64,000 nucleotides of DNA from Garcia nutans (taxonomy: Eukaryota; Streptophyta; Magnoliopsida; Malpighiales; Euphorbiaceae). A program made the translations under genes and the position numbers. Under the pieces are notes generated by a model that was not told where the DNA came from, did not search any database, and was given only the letters and a program-made list of their open reading frames with translations. Location of the stretch: assembly GCA_947685225.1 (NCBI GenBank), contig CANTUV010000002.1:2108001-2172000 (forward strand). Reading direction: 5' to 3'. Numbering within the stretch: position 1 is the first letter of the stretch; each line of letters starts with the position of its first letter. This document shows, one piece after another, positions 63,922-64,000 of this stretch.

Positions 63922-64000
63922 TAGTTAAGAAGATTATTCGACAAGGTTACTATTGGTTGACCGTGGAGAAAGACTGTATAGATTTTGTAAAGAAGTGCCA
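63922..64000 (+). pseudogene. Ogre/Tat-type integrase zinc-domain fragment (element E)
   Basis: The last 79 bases read KKIIRQGYYWLTVEKDCIDF then VKKC, matching the start of the Tat/Ogre integrase zinc domain (GYYWLTME.DC..FV.KCH). It is in the same orientation as E. It continues past the window edge. Confidence 0.75.

Noticed and set aside
1..64000. Host genes, tRNA or rRNA genes
   Set aside because: Every sizeable open frame with recognisable similarity belongs to a retrotransposon. I saw no tRNA-like cloverleaf or rRNA sequence, apart from the PBS strings complementary to tRNA ends.

Overview
This window is intergenic heterochromatin-type DNA from a flowering plant, most probably a eudicot. 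I infer this from the AT-rich sequence and from the lineages present: Athila, Tekay-type chromoviruses, Tat/Ogre-type elements and a scrap of a copia gag. I see no host gene, tRNA, rRNA or CRISPR array. Nearly every base belongs to a nest of LTR retrotransposons, mostly Ty3/gypsy. I cannot name the species.

Layout. (1) 1-7064 and 26381-26607 are one decayed Athila element on the + strand (gag, protease, RT, RNase H, integrase, repeat-rich 3' region, env-position ORF, LTR end). (2) A gag-only element with 2.7-kb LTRs (7065-26380) is inserted in it. Its 3' LTR is split twice: by a solo Tekay-type LTR (13290-15930, TSD GACGA) and by a complete Tekay element, here called A (16419-25999). (3) 26640-27018 is a copia-type gag remnant. 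(4) 27019-27554 is a truncated Ogre-type LTR. (5) 27555-50213 is a minus-strand pile-up of Ogre-type elements, called X, Y and Z. A young Tekay element C (28087-37912, TSD AGCCT) and a solo Ogre-type LTR (41279-43466, TSD GCATC) interrupt it. (6) 50214-64000 is a plus-strand Ogre-type element E (LTR, tRNA-Arg-type PBS, gag, protease), interrupted by Tekay element D (55970-63921). Integrase sequence of E resumes at the right edge.

Function. Autonomous elements of these lineages make Gag particles, protease, reverse transcriptase/RNase H and integrase. In the Tekay elements the integrase carries a C-terminal chromodomain. No copy here looks autonomous: A, D, Athila, Y and E are broken by stops and frameshifts, C has lost RNase H, and the 7-kb element never had room for pol. 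C is the youngest by eye: its two LTRs differ at only about ten places and its gag-protease-RT reading frame is open.

The most interesting signal is structural. Several unrelated LTR families carry short inverted repeats in tandem, with paired base changes that keep the stems. Examples are a 22-bp-period array of 4-bp stems with 4-nt loops, including GGAC-TTCG-GTCC (8918-9030); a ten-unit minisatellite built from GGRT-CTTC-AYCC (49060-49463); a double hairpin shared by five LTR types; and a triple hairpin in the Ogre-type LTRs. The Tekay-type LTRs and the gag-only LTR also share a GGTAAG splice-donor-like site. In the three Tekay elements and the gag-only element, an AG acceptor-like site lies just before gag, which suggests a removable leader intron. 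All of this comes from reading the sequence; no search or folding program was run.
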